From positions 42,719 to 106,718 of the forward strand of contig JAAZMR010000052.1 in the NCBI GenBank assembly GCA_012798695.1: a stretch of 64,000 nt of DNA, in the 5' to 3' direction. Positions 1 to 8,570 of this stretch are shown piece by piece. Position numbers and translations under genes: made by a program. Each line of letters starts with the position of its first letter. Position 1 is the first letter of the stretch. The stretch is from Bacillota bacterium. Lineage in GTDB: Bacteria > Bacillota > Limnochordia > DTU087. Under the pieces are notes generated by a model. It was given only the letters and a program-made list of their open reading frames with translations, had not been told where the DNA came from and made no database searches.

Positions 1-585
1 AACCTGGATGCGTTTGATCCTCACTGCAGGATTGGTCCAGCGATGCCGGACACCAATATAGCCCTTGTCCACCAAAGCTGTGATACTGCCGGACCCACAC
101 CCGGTTGCCTCCATAATATCATCAAAGAGAGCTTCACCCTCGGCATCCAGCAAATAGCGTAGTACAGCTGCTTGTTTCGGGGCTCGGCTTTCGAGATCGA
201 TAATCAGCTTCAGAGCAGCTTTCGGTTCAGTCCCTAAAACCGCGTATTTCTCACTTCTGATATGTATGCCGGCAGGCAAAATGCAGCGGAGCGCATCCAC
301 TAACCGGCTGTAGGTATGATCGGCCAGCCATATGGCAAGATCAACCATTTCTCTGGTAAGCAGCGGCTCCTCATCTAGCAATTTCAGAATAGGCTTTACT
401 TGATCTACAGGGCTCTCATCTACAATGCGAATGACGTACCCGACTAACGTTTGGGGACCAAAAGGGACAATAACCCTATGGCCCGGCTGTACACTGCCTT
501 GCAGCCCGGGCGGAATGACATAATGAAAAGGCCGATCAACGGCCCGGCTCTGCAAATCAACTATTACCTCTGCATATTTCCCCAA
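1..585 (-). CDS. priA: Primosomal protein N' PriA, N-terminal part (cut by window edge)
   Basis: PriA is a replication-restart helicase that recognises stalled forks and reloads DnaB. Only the first 195 residues are inside the window; they correspond to the N-terminal 3'-DNA-binding domain, with the typical opening KYAEVIVD, a VIPPGL segment and RVIVPFG, then the winged-helix part. The helicase domain lies outside. The start is a TTG at 583-585, preceded on the minus strand by AGGAGAGG at good spacing; no ATG is available upstream before a stop. It follows rpoZ in the same direction after about 95 bp. In many Firmicutes coaBC sits between rpoZ and priA; here it does not. Identification is by recognition of the N-terminal domain only. 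Confidence 0.88.
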   Translation of the reverse strand, partial: MGKYAEVIVDLQSRAVDRPFHYVIPPGLQGSVQPGHRVIVPFGPQTLVGYVIRIVDESPVDQVKPILKLLDEEPLLTREMVDLAIWLADHTYSRLVDALRCILPAGIHIRSEKYAVLGTEPKAALKLIIDLESRAPKQAAVLRYLLDAEGEALFDDIMEATGCGSGSITALVDKGYIGVRHRWTNPAVRIKRIQV

Positions 586-679
586 AGCAAAGCCTCTCCT
601 ATCTATGCCTACCGTCCGCTAATCCCCTCCACGGCTCACCACAAAGAAGCCCCTAGCCTTGGCGGCCGGGGCCTGGAGT

Positions 680-889
680 CTACTGGCCTTTGCGTTTCTC
701 CCTGATTGGTATAATCTTTCTTTCGTCTATTTCCCAAAGGGCGATGGTTACGGGCTTAGGCGAATTTGCCTCTATGAGCTGAGGACTGCCGTCCAAGAGC
801 TGACGTGCCCGCCGGGCCGCACTTACTACTAAAGTATAACGACTATCAACCTTATCTAGCAACTCCTCAATAGGTGGCTGGTTCATCAT
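680..889 (-). CDS. rpoZ: RNA polymerase omega subunit
   Basis: Small subunit that helps assemble and stabilise the beta' subunit of RNA polymerase. The 69-residue protein has the family's N-terminal pattern: PPIEELLDKVDSRYTLVV followed by the AARRARQL helix, and is of normal length for Firmicutes. Its start overlaps the last 23 bases of gmk, so the two are translationally coupled, as is usual for the gmk-rpoZ pair. Two adjacent ATG codons (MM) are possible starts and the choice does not matter for function. The C-terminal tail is short and basic. Confidence 0.95.
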   Translation of the reverse strand: MMNQPPIEELLDKVDSRYTLVVSAARRARQLLDGSPQLIEANSPKPVTIALWEIDERKIIPIREKRKGQ

Positions 890-1520
890 CTTCGCTGATC
901 ACTCCCTGTTCCCCAACTATCTCCTCGAGTAGTTCAGAATATTCACTGCGCCGGACCCGGCATCGCTCGGCAATAATGATTGCCTGCAACTTCGCTGCAG
1001 CTCGCTCGAGTTGATCATTACGGATCGCATAATCATACTCGATACCGGCTTTAAGCTCCGCTAGCGCTGTATTTAATCTGCGTCTAATCGCCTCATCACT
1101 ATCCGAGGATCTTCCCCGCAGACGCTTTTCCAACTCCGCCATGGTCGGTGGCAATAGGAAGACAAAGACAGCCTCCGGCATCTTCTTTTTGACCTGCCGA
1201 GCCCCTTGAATATCGATATCCATAACCACTACCTGACCTTTATCCAAAGATTCACGAATATGAATCAGGGGTGTGCCATAGCAGTGGCCGCAGAATTCGG
1301 CCCATTCTAGGAACTCTCCCGCTTCTACGCGCTGCTGAAACTCATCTTTCGTAAGAAAAAAATAATCTCGGCCGTCCTTTTCCAATGGACGGCAGGGCCG
1401 AGTTGTCGCCGATACCGAATAGACAAGATCTGGGCATCGTTTCCTCACCGCATCCAGTACTGTATTCTTGCCGGCCCCTGATGGACCAGACAAGATCAAA
1501 AGAAAACCCCGTTGCTGCAC
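867..1520 (-). CDS. gmk: Guanylate kinase
   Basis: Phosphorylates GMP (and dGMP) to GDP using ATP, an essential step of purine nucleotide salvage and synthesis in the cytoplasm. The 217-residue product carries the P-loop GPSGAGKNT near residues 11-19, the GMP-binding TTRPCRPLEKDGRDYFF segment around 39-55, and the lid DSDEAIRRRL. The P-loop has Asn where many homologues have Gly or Ser, which is a mild variant. The start is GTG at 1518-1520 with a G-rich ribosome site upstream. It sits in the conserved order yicC-(mihF)-remA-gmk-rpoZ, which in Firmicutes is co-transcribed. Confidence 0.96.
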   Translation of the reverse strand: MQQRGFLLILSGPSGAGKNTVLDAVRKRCPDLVYSVSATTRPCRPLEKDGRDYFFLTKDEFQQRVEAGEFLEWAEFCGHCYGTPLIHIRESLDKGQVVVMDIDIQGARQVKKKMPEAVFVFLLPPTMAELEKRLRGRSSDSDEAIRRRLNTALAELKAGIEYDYAIRNDQLERAAAKLQAIIIAERCRVRRSEYSELLEEIVGEQGVISEDDEPATY

Positions 1521-1549
1521 CTCTAGCCCCCCAAACCGCCATCCTAGGT

Positions 1550-1816
1550 CTACTCCACCGATTCTCCAGCACCCTCTTTACTGGCTAAACGGTGGGCTAC
1601 AGTCTCTGGCTGAACAGCCGAAAGAATAACATGATCACTATCGGTAATAATCACTGCTCGGGTACGTCGCCCATAGGTAGCATCCACCAAAACACCCTGT
1701 TCCCGAGCCTCTTGGATAATCCGCTTAATCGGCGCTGATTCCGGGCTGACGATGGCAATAATCCGGTTGGCCGCAACAATATTCCCAAACCCTATGTTAG
1801 CGAGTTTAATATTCAA
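1550..1816 (-). CDS. remA: Extracellular matrix regulator RemA (DUF370)
   Basis: RemA is a small DNA-binding protein that, in Bacillus subtilis, activates matrix and osmoprotection genes by binding tandem repeats as an oligomeric ring. The 88 residues are almost diagnostic: [12 protein letters not shown], then [27 protein letters not shown] and [13 protein letters not shown]. Length matches the family. It stands directly upstream of gmk and downstream of the MihF-type protein, the usual RemA location beside yicC and gmk. Whether it controls a biofilm matrix in this organism cannot be told from the window. Confidence 0.95.
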   Translation of the reverse strand: MNIKLANIGFGNIVAANRIIAIVSPESAPIKRIIQEAREQGVLVDATYGRRTRAVIITDSDHVILSAVQPETVAHRLASKEGAGESVE

Positions 1817-1837
1817 ATCACCCGTCCCCCCAAGTGC

Positions 1838-2146
1838 CTACCCAAGTTTCCGCAAAAGAGCCTCGACTTGACGCTTTCCGAGACCCCGAACACGCCGATT
1901 CTCATGAATGCCGATCTCATCCATAATTCGTCTACTAGTTACTTTACCAATTTGGGGCAGGGATTGCAAGAGATATGAGACCCGCATGCGACCGATAACA
2001 TCATCATCGACATTATCCAAAACATCCTGCAAGGTCATTTGACCTGATTTCAGCTTTCCCCGGATATCTGCCCGCTGACTCCTCACAGCTTGAGCTTTTT
2101 GAAGAGCCTTCAGCTTTTCACCAGGTGTAAGCTTTGGTAGTGTCAC
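1838..2146 (-). CDS. mihF: MihF-type integration host factor
   Basis: Small nucleoid protein related to the actinobacterial integration host factor, unrelated in fold to the IHF/HU family. The 102 residues show the expected helical N-terminus rich in Lys/Ala (EKLKALQKAQAVRSQRA), and a helix-two-turn-helix region with IGRMRVSYLLQSLPQIGK followed by a C-terminal RVRGLGKRQVEALL. The GTG start at 2144-2146 has GGGGGTG just upstream. It lies between yicC and remA. Members occur in some thermophilic and clostridial Firmicutes but not in Bacillus, so it is a useful lineage marker. Role here (nucleoid structure) is taken from the family. Confidence 0.85.
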   Translation of the reverse strand: MTLPKLTPGEKLKALQKAQAVRSQRADIRGKLKSGQMTLQDVLDNVDDDVIGRMRVSYLLQSLPQIGKVTSRRIMDEIGIHENRRVRGLGKRQVEALLRKLG

Positions 2147-2158
2147 TCTTTCACCCCC

Positions 2159-3040
2159 TCACTCCACATTCTGAACCTGTTCCCTCAGTTTTTCTATCAC
2201 GCTCTTGGCGTCCACCACCCACCGCGATATACTCACATTATTCGATTTCGAACCTATCGTATTTACTTCTCGATTCATTTCCTGAATCAGAAAATCGAGT
2301 TTGCGCCCCGCAGGCTCGTCCCCTTCTAGAGTTGAACGAAACTCGGTTAGGTGGCTCTGCAGTCGTACCAGCTCCTCATCAATATTGGATCGATCAGCCA
2401 GGATGGCAGCTTCGACAGCCAGACGATTGGGATCAACCGGCATCTCTCCTACGAGTTCCGCGATGCGGGCATCCAATCGCTCCCGGTATTCTGCAGGCAA
2501 GACCTGGGCCAAAGCAACTACCCCGTGCAGGCTGTCTTCTAGATAATCGAGATATTCCCGAAGCATCACAGTCAACCTTTGCCCCTCTGCCATCCGCATG
2601 TCAATCAGAACAACAGCGGCCGCCTGTGTCGCTCTTTCTACAAGGTCTTCCAACAGCTCTGCATCTTTGTCATCCACCGCTATCGGCTCCAACACCCCCG
2701 GTAGTGAGAGCAGGTAGTCTGCGCGATTAGTAAGATCCATATCCAAGCGCTCTGCTACTTGCACGACTGCCTCATTGTATCCCTGCAGCAGTCCCCAGTC
2801 TATCTTCACCGTTCTAGCATCTTCCCGAAAATCCTCTATGGTCACTGAAGCTTCTACTCTACCCCGCCGGACGTTTTTCAAGACTGTACTGCGAACAACT
2901 TCTTCCAAGAAACCGTATTCTCGGGGCAAGCGAATAAAAACATCGCAATAGCGGTGATTCACCGATCGGAGCTCTACCGTAACCACCACGCGGTCCCCTA
3001 CTTCTCCATATCCGTAGCCGGTCATACTGCATAAACCCAT
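2159..3040 (-). CDS. yicC: YicC-family endoribonuclease
   Basis: YicC/YloC proteins are endoribonucleases; in E. coli YicC takes part in decay of the small RNA RyhB. The 293-residue protein has the hallmark N-terminus SMTGYG followed by ELRSVNHRYCDVFIRLPRE, and the conserved C-terminus ELVRLQSHL, EPAGRKLDFLIQEMNREVNTIGSK. Length is normal. The ATG at 3040 has GAGG seven bases upstream; an internal ATG at the SMTGYG motif is an alternative start. It heads the yicC-mihF-remA-gmk-rpoZ-priA series, all on the minus strand with short gaps, so a single transcript is likely. Confidence 0.93.
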   Translation of the reverse strand: MGLCSMTGYGYGEVGDRVVVTVELRSVNHRYCDVFIRLPREYGFLEEVVRSTVLKNVRRGRVEASVTIEDFREDARTVKIDWGLLQGYNEAVVQVAERLDMDLTNRADYLLSLPGVLEPIAVDDKDAELLEDLVERATQAAAVVLIDMRMAEGQRLTVMLREYLDYLEDSLHGVVALAQVLPAEYRERLDARIAELVGEMPVDPNRLAVEAAILADRSNIDEELVRLQSHLTEFRSTLEGDEPAGRKLDFLIQEMNREVNTIGSKSNNVSISRWVVDAKSVIEKLREQVQNVE

Positions 3041-3124
3041 CTTATGGCCTCGTTTCTTTCCTTGTGTACAATTGCGGCTGAATCTCTTTATACGTACCTT
3101 CTTCCCGGCCTCCTGAACTCCTTC

Positions 3125-5947
3125 TCATACCCGTATCCAGGTCAAGCGACGCCGTATATGCTCATAGATTGATACAGCCACATCTCCCCATACAGCACAT
3201 AAGCCAGAGAAGAAAAGTACCAACGCCCATTGGCCGTAAACAAGCGGTACGGTTTTGAATATCGGCTGAAGGGTCGGAATATATAGTACGGCCAAATGCA
3301 TAGCAGTGGAGACAATCACTGCTCCCAACAGCCATGGGTTGCCCAACAATCCAACTTCCCAAACTCTATGATGCTCAGAGCGGCACTGAAACACAAAGAG
3401 CAGCTGAGACATGACCAAAGCGGAAAAAGCCATAGTCCGAGCGCACTCCAGCTTCCCACTCCCCCAGAAAAGCTCCAGAACAAATACCATTAAGCTGCAG
3501 ATACCGATCAGAAGACCCTGGGAGGCGATCCTCAGATACAATCCCCGCGCGAAAATCCCTTCTTCAGGCGAACGAGGGCTGCGCTCCATAATATCTGGAT
3601 CCCCCGGATCGACACTAAGGGCTATAGCCGGCAGGCCATCAGTAACGAGATTCATCCAAAGGATCTGAATAGGCAAGAGGGGTAAAGGCAGACCAACCAA
3701 CGTGGCAAACAGCATCGTCAATACTTCTCCTACGTTGCACCCCAGTAGATAGCGAATGAACTTACGGATGTTGTCATAGATCGCTCGTCCCTCTTCAATA
3801 GCAGCGACAATAGTGGCGAAATTGTCATCTGCCAACACGATATCTGAGGCTTCCCTACTGACATCTGTCCCTACTTTCCCCATGGCTATGCCGATATCAG
3901 CTTCTTTGACGGCCGGGCCGTCATTCACCCCATCACCGGTCATCCCCACTATCTCCCCTTGTGCCTTGAGAGCCCGCACAATACGCACCTTGTGTTCAGG
4001 TTGAACCCTGGCAAACACATTGATGTGACTCACTACCCGCTGCAGCTCTGTATCATCCATCTTCTCTAGCTCCGCTCCGCTGACGGCAGACCCTTGACCC
4101 ACCGACAGCCCCAATTCGCACGCGATGGCTACAGCTGTATTGGCATGATCACCAGTGACCAGAATCGTCCTAATCCCCGCCCGACGAGCAGATGCGATAG
4201 CCTTCACTGCCTCAGGTCGGGGAGGATCGATCATACCGACTAGTCCTAGGAATGTCAAACCCCGCTCGATTTCTGCCTCACTCATCCTGCGGAGCTGTCC
4301 GACTGTACCAGGAAGAAGCTGCCTTTCGGCAAGCGCCAATACCCTCAACGCCGAACTAGACATATCTTCGTAATTGCGTTTGATCCTCTGTTTGTCCCAG
4401 GAACTGAGAAGAACCCCTTCACCGTTTTTCCGGATGTGTGTGCATAAATCTAAGATAACATCTGGTGCACCTTTGACCCAAGCCATAGGATTCTTGCCTG
4501 GGGCTTGGGTTATGATCGTCATACGCTTGCGCCGGGAATCGAAGGGAAGCTCACCAACAACTCTGTTGCCGGATTCCAAATCTTCTTTGTAAAGATTAGC
4601 TTTGGCAGCAGCCACTAGCAAAGCTCCTTCTGTAGGATCACCAATCAAACTCCACTCTCCATCCTTTTGGCTGCCCACGTTTCCTATTCTTAGCTTGCGC
4701 CAAAGGCCCTTCATCCCTCCACTTCTTCCCATCGGAGGATAGATACGGGCATTGTTGCATAGAGCTCCGGCCATCAACGCCCGTTCCAAGTCTTTGCCCA
4801 CTGCGTTTATAGGGTGCCCGTCAAGTGCAAGTATGTCTCCCTCAGGGGTGTATCCCGTGCCTGTTATTTGGTAAACTGCGCTGGATAAGCGAATCTCCCG
4901 AACGGTCATCACATTCTGAGTGAGAGTGCCGGTCTTGTCGGAGCAAATTACGGTAGCACACCCTAAAGTCTCTACTGCCGGCAGGTGCCGAACGATAGCA
5001 TGGCGGCGGCTCATTCGCTGCACTCCCATGGCCAGAGCAATGGTCACCACGGCCGGTAGACCCTCTGGTATGGCCGCCACCGCAAGACTAACCCCGGTCA
5101 GGAACATTCTATAGATGGGGAATCCCTGGAGAACCCCAACCAGGAAGACTACTCCTACGACTAGAGAACAACCGGCTACCAGCCACTTGCCCAGCTGCTC
5201 CAGGCGTCTTTGCAGTGGGGTTGCTTCCACTGGTACTGCATGAATCATTGCCGCTATCCTACCGATTTCTGTGCCCATGCCAGTGGCTGTTACGATGAAT
5301 CTGCCCTTGCCCCGCACAACCGTAGTCCCCATGAAAACACTATTGCGCCTGTCACCTAAGGGAACGGGATCAGAGAATACATATTCGGTACCTTTCTCCA
5401 CCGGATGAGATTCACCAGTCAGAGTGGCTTCCTCTACAGCCAGAAGATTGGCATCCAAGAGACGTCCATCAGCGGGAACACGTTGTCCGCTGGTAAGAAA
5501 GACGATATCTCCTGGAACCAGTTGAACTGCTTCTATCTTCGTCTCCCGACCATCTCGCAAGACTACACAAGTGGGTGCCACCATTTCCTGCAAAGCTTCC
5601 AGAGAGCGTTCAGCTTTATACTCCTGAATGAAACCTAAGAAGGCGTTGCAGACTATTATCGCCAAAATCGCCAATGCATCTGGTACTTCTCCCAGTAGGG
5701 CTGAAATCACGGTAGCACCGATCAGCACCATGACCATGAAGTCCTGAAATTGACGCAGAAAACAGAGCAGCAAAGATGGGTAAGATGGTTCCGCCAATTG
5801 ATTGCCGCCAAACTGCTTTATCCTCTTTTCTGCCTCACTAGTTGAAAGGCCTATACTCGCGTTACTGGCTAGTTCCCGTATGACAGCATCTACTGATAGC
5901 TGATAGTATCCCATTGCTGGGACATAGCCTATTTCCCCGCTGCCCAT
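3125..5947 (-). CDS. Calcium-transporting P-type ATPase (SERCA-like)
   Basis: P2-type cation pump, most likely exporting Ca2+ from the cytoplasm at the expense of ATP. The 940-residue protein starts with a cation-ATPase N domain, then TLTGES (actuator, about residue 177), the M4 calcium motif AAIPEGLP (about 291-298), the phosphorylation site [10 protein letters not shown] with Asp337, KGAPD in the nucleotide domain, [13 protein letters not shown] in the P domain, and the M6 motif NLVTDGLPA typical of calcium pumps. A C-terminal cation-ATPase domain with several membrane helices follows. The ATG at 5947 has GGGAGGT upstream. It is separated from yicC by about 85 bp; the region 5948-6219 between it and the divergent SDR gene must hold its promoter, which I could not place. 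Confidence 0.92.
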   Translation of the reverse strand: MGSGEIGYVPAMGYYQLSVDAVIRELASNASIGLSTSEAEKRIKQFGGNQLAEPSYPSLLLCFLRQFQDFMVMVLIGATVISALLGEVPDALAILAIIVCNAFLGFIQEYKAERSLEALQEMVAPTCVVLRDGRETKIEAVQLVPGDIVFLTSGQRVPADGRLLDANLLAVEEATLTGESHPVEKGTEYVFSDPVPLGDRRNSVFMGTTVVRGKGRFIVTATGMGTEIGRIAAMIHAVPVEATPLQRRLEQLGKWLVAGCSLVVGVVFLVGVLQGFPIYRMFLTGVSLAVAAIPEGLPAVVTIALAMGVQRMSRRHAIVRHLPAVETLGCATVICSDKTGTLTQNVMTVREIRLSSAVYQITGTGYTPEGDILALDGHPINAVGKDLERALMAGALCNNARIYPPMGRSGGMKGLWRKLRIGNVGSQKDGEWSLIGDPTEGALLVAAAKANLYKEDLESGNRVVGELPFDSRRKRMTIITQAPGKNPMAWVKGAPDVILDLCTHIRKNGEGVLLSSWDKQRIKRNYEDMSSSALRVLALAERQLLPGTVGQLRRMSEAEIERGLTFLGLVGMIDPPRPEAVKAIASARRAGIRTILVTGDHANTAVAIACELGLSVGQGSAVSGAELEKMDDTELQRVVSHINVFARVQPEHKVRIVRALKAQGEIVGMTGDGVNDGPAVKEADIGIAMGKVGTDVSREASDIVLADDNFATIVAAIEEGRAIYDNIRKFIRYLLGCNVGEVLTMLFATLVGLPLPLLPIQILWMNLVTDGLPAIALSVDPGDPDIMERSPRSPEEGIFARGLYLRIASQGLLIGICSLMVFVLELFWGSGKLECARTMAFSALVMSQLLFVFQCRSEHHRVWEVGLLGNPWLLGAVIVSTAMHLAVLYIPTLQPIFKTVPLVYGQWALVLFFSGLCAVWGDVAVSIYEHIRRRLTWIRV

Positions 5948-6156
5948 GGACCGACCTCCCTTAGATCATGCTTTCACCTCTCATGGGCCTACCGCAAAAT
6001 TAAACGCGTCCAGTCCATAATCCATATTCCTGACGCCAAGGGAACATTCATCCCATAGTAAAGACTGGGGAGGTTGACAAAATGCTTCTAGCCAAGCAAA
6101 TGCAGGAAATGACTATAGTTTTGCATAAGTTTGATTTAGCACATAGACCGGGTGGC

Positions 6157-6175
6157 CAAGCCATGCATAGGCTAG
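6157..6175. promoter_or_regulatory. Candidate operator upstream of the SDR gene
   Basis: An inverted repeat AGCC-ATGCATA-GGCT lies at 6159-6173, about 47 bp before the start of the SDR gene and inside the divergent intergenic region. Palindromes of this form with a central ATGCAT resemble sites for LacI- or GntR-type sugar regulators, but no such regulator is encoded nearby. Support is the symmetry and position only. Confidence 0.25.
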
Positions 6176-6219
6176 ACTGCCACAAGACAACGATGTAAAC
6201 GAGGAGATGAGAAAATCCA

Positions 6220-6972
6220 ATGCGAGTCGCTATTGTGACTGGAGGAGCCCGGGGAATTGGCTACGGTATTGCTCAAGCCTTAGCTAAAGAGGGCTATTCT
6301 TTAGCAATTCTCGGACGTTCTAGCCATACTGATGTTAAGGAAAGGATCGCTCAACTGCCAGCGGCTGCCCAACCCCACCTGTACTTCCAGGGGGACCTGG
6401 CCAATGCGCAACACCGCACTGCTTTTTGCCGACGGATTATGGATACCTTTGGCCAGATAGATGTCCTGGTAAATAATGCAGGAGTGGCACCGAAAGTCAG
6501 GATGGATTTGCTAGAGACAACCGAGGAGAGTTTCGATTTTGTCATGGATATTAACCTCAAAGGCACGTTCTTCCTAACCCAACAAGTGGCCAACTTGATG
6601 ATCCAGCAAAATCGGCCAGGGAAAATCATTAACATTTCTTCACTTTCCGCATATGCAGCTTCTACAAATCGGCCGGAGTATTGTCTCTCCAAAGCGGGTA
6701 TAAGTATGGTTACCAAACTCTTTGCCCTTCGTTTGGCGGACCATGGGATCAATGTCTATGAAGTGCGGCCAGGGATAATCAATACCGAAATGACTGCCCC
6801 GGCAAAAACAAAGTATGATGCTCTCATCGCTGAAGGCTTGACCCCGATTAGGCGCTGGGGTACCCCACAAGATGTCGCCAATACTGTCTCGGCACTTTGC
6901 TCTGGCAAATTCAGCTTTTCCACCGGTGAAGTCATCAATGTCGACGGTGGATTTCACTTGCGAGAATTATAA
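6220..6972 (+). CDS. Short-chain dehydrogenase/reductase (3-ketoacyl-ACP reductase-like)
   Basis: Classical NAD(P)-dependent SDR of 250 residues. It has the cofactor motif TGGARGIG (residues 7-14), the NNAG motif near 87-90, the catalytic Ser in ISSLSAY, and the YxxxK pair in YCLSKAG. The C-terminus GEVINVDGG is typical of FabG-like enzymes. The subgroup that begins in this way is often annotated as 3-ketoacyl-ACP reductase but is found beside sugar-oxidising genes, which fits the two Gfo/Idh/MocA genes that converge on it here. The substrate is therefore more likely a sugar or polyol derivative than an acyl-ACP, but this is inference. GAGGAG lies 12 bases before the ATG, a longer gap than usual. 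Confidence 0.85.
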   Translation: MRVAIVTGGARGIGYGIAQALAKEGYSLAILGRSSHTDVKERIAQLPAAAQPHLYFQGDLANAQHRTAFCRRIMDTFGQIDVLVNNAGVAPKVRMDLLETTEESFDFVMDINLKGTFFLTQQVANLMIQQNRPGKIINISSLSAYAASTNRPEYCLSKAGISMVTKLFALRLADHGINVYEVRPGIINTEMTAPAKTKYDALIAEGLTPIRRWGTPQDVANTVSALCSGKFSFSTGEVINVDGGFHLREL

Positions 6973-7039
6973 ATCCGCACTCGAGATCAGACCCCGAGAT
7001 GGTCAACATCTCTTCAACGCTGAGCAAGCTGCGATAATC

Positions 7040-7070
7040 TAAAGCCGCCCTTCCGAGCGAGGGCGGCTGC
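7040..7070. terminator. Shared terminator hairpin between convergent genes
   Basis: An 8-bp perfect stem AGCCGCCC / GGGCGGCT (7043-7050 with 7061-7068) and a 10-base loop stand between the SDR gene and the oppositely directed oxidoreductase. Neither side has a strong T run, so it is a modest terminator or a transcript-end stabiliser for both genes. Confidence 0.6.
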
Positions 7071-7093
7071 ATAGCATTTCGGTTAGTCATTAC

Positions 7094-8383
7094 TCAGAAC
7101 GTGACTAGATCATCTATATCGATGGCCTGGCCTGTCTGAATAGATTTGTTAGCTGCAATGCCGACAAGAATGCTTAAGGCCCCATCTAAGTGCGAAGCTG
7201 CCCTCTGGAAACGATCCTCTGTCGGTGTGCCAAACAGATCATTGAGTAGTACGGGATCGCCTCCACCGTGACCGCCTTTCGTCTCCTTTACCGGCACTTC
7301 ATACGGCTCGTCAAACATGGGGAATACAGTAATATCTTTGGTCTCTACTGCTCCTTCGGCCGCAACATGTGCTCCTCCACTTATATAACTGCGTTCACAG
7401 ACATTGACTTGGATCCTTCCCTTAGTCCCGTTAAAAGCCACCCTATATCCTTCCCAGGGCATATAAGTACTGAGCGAATAAGTCAGTATAGCCTTGCTGT
7501 CATATCTGACCATTACTCCCATTGTATCCTCGATACTGATCCCATCACCAAAAACACTCTGGTCTCTTAAATATCCATCATCCACTTCTGCCTGCAGGTA
7601 CATCTGGTCGAGCTGAGGATTTAATCTGAGATCTAGTGCGAAGGGATCATCCTTGGCTGCCTCACTACCGGTACCCCGATAGTAGAATTGGCGCATGCCA
7701 CGGTTTTCAGCATTTTCTCTACCATAGAATCGCAAATCACCCATGGCATATACAGTCTTCGGCCGAGTCCCCAACCAGAAATTGACCAGGTCAAAATGAT
7801 GGGTTGACTTATGCACCAAAAGGCCGCCGCTATTGCGTTTGTCCCGATGCCAACGGCGGAAATAATCCGCTCCATGTTGTGTGTCAAGCAACCATTCAAA
7901 ATGAACGGAGGTAACATCTCCGATCACCCCATCCATGATCAGCTCGCGGATCTTTGTGTTGTATGGGGCATAGCGATAGTTGAATGTGACTCTCAGGTCA
8001 CGCTGAGTCCGTTTCACTGTATCAAGAATGGACTGACACTTTTCGGCATCAGTCGTCATTGGTTTCTCTGTGATCACATCACAGCCTAGCTCCATTGCCT
8101 TGATTATATACTTGTGGTGGGTGCGGTCGATAGTAGTGACAATAATTGTATCCGGCTTTGCCTCATTGACCATTCTCTCAAAATCCCAAGCCAGATAGGT
8201 AGCCACCGGCTCCAAACCATATTCCTTCGAAAGGATACTATTGGCATAATCCATGCGCGTCTGGTTTACATCACAGAACGCGACGATCTCACTAGTATCC
8301 TTGAAAGTGGAAGCAATCGCTCGGTAGAAAAAGCGAGCCCTACTTCCCACACCTACAAGTGCGTATCTTTTTCTCCCACTCAT
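7094..8383 (-). CDS. Gfo/Idh/MocA family oxidoreductase 1
   Basis: NAD(P)-dependent sugar/polyol oxidoreductase of the Gfo/Idh/MocA superfamily, about 429 residues. The N-terminal Rossmann motif ALVGVGSRAR is followed by FCDVNQTR and by the signature EKPMTT, whose Lys is the family's usual catalytic or cofactor-contacting residue. The second half contains HKSTHHFDLVNFWLGTRP, a pattern of members acting on larger glycosides or uronates. I chose the ATG at 8381-8383 because AGGAGG stands eight bases upstream; the longer reading frame to 8434 lacks such a site. It lies downstream of a second member of the same superfamily, in the same direction. Substrate unknown. Confidence 0.85.
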   Translation of the reverse strand: MSGRKRYALVGVGSRARFFYRAIASTFKDTSEIVAFCDVNQTRMDYANSILSKEYGLEPVATYLAWDFERMVNEAKPDTIIVTTIDRTHHKYIIKAMELGCDVITEKPMTTDAEKCQSILDTVKRTQRDLRVTFNYRYAPYNTKIRELIMDGVIGDVTSVHFEWLLDTQHGADYFRRWHRDKRNSGGLLVHKSTHHFDLVNFWLGTRPKTVYAMGDLRFYGRENAENRGMRQFYYRGTGSEAAKDDPFALDLRLNPQLDQMYLQAEVDDGYLRDQSVFGDGISIEDTMGVMVRYDSKAILTYSLSTYMPWEGYRVAFNGTKGRIQVNVCERSYISGGAHVAAEGAVETKDITVFPMFDEPYEVPVKETKGGHGGGDPVLLNDLFGTPTEDRFQRAASHLDGALSILVGIAANKSIQTGQAIDIDDLVTF

Positions 8384-8570
8384 TACTTGGCCTCCTGTTT
8401 CCATTTGTTCTGTAATTCTCCCTAACCTATCCATCTAGTTCTGGTTCATCAGCAAGATGAAGCTGCTTAGAGGATGTGGGCCTCCGTACGGTCCTCAGTG
8501 TCATTGATCGGGGGTTATATAAGGCTAAGCCGTTGTTCGCCTCCTGTGATTGTTCAACAAATACCTATGT

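Noticed and set aside
8435..8570. Possible structured RNA between the two Gfo/Idh/MocA genes
   Set aside because: A few short palindromes (CCGTACGG, TTCATC/GATGAA) are present but no consistent fold or known motif could be built.
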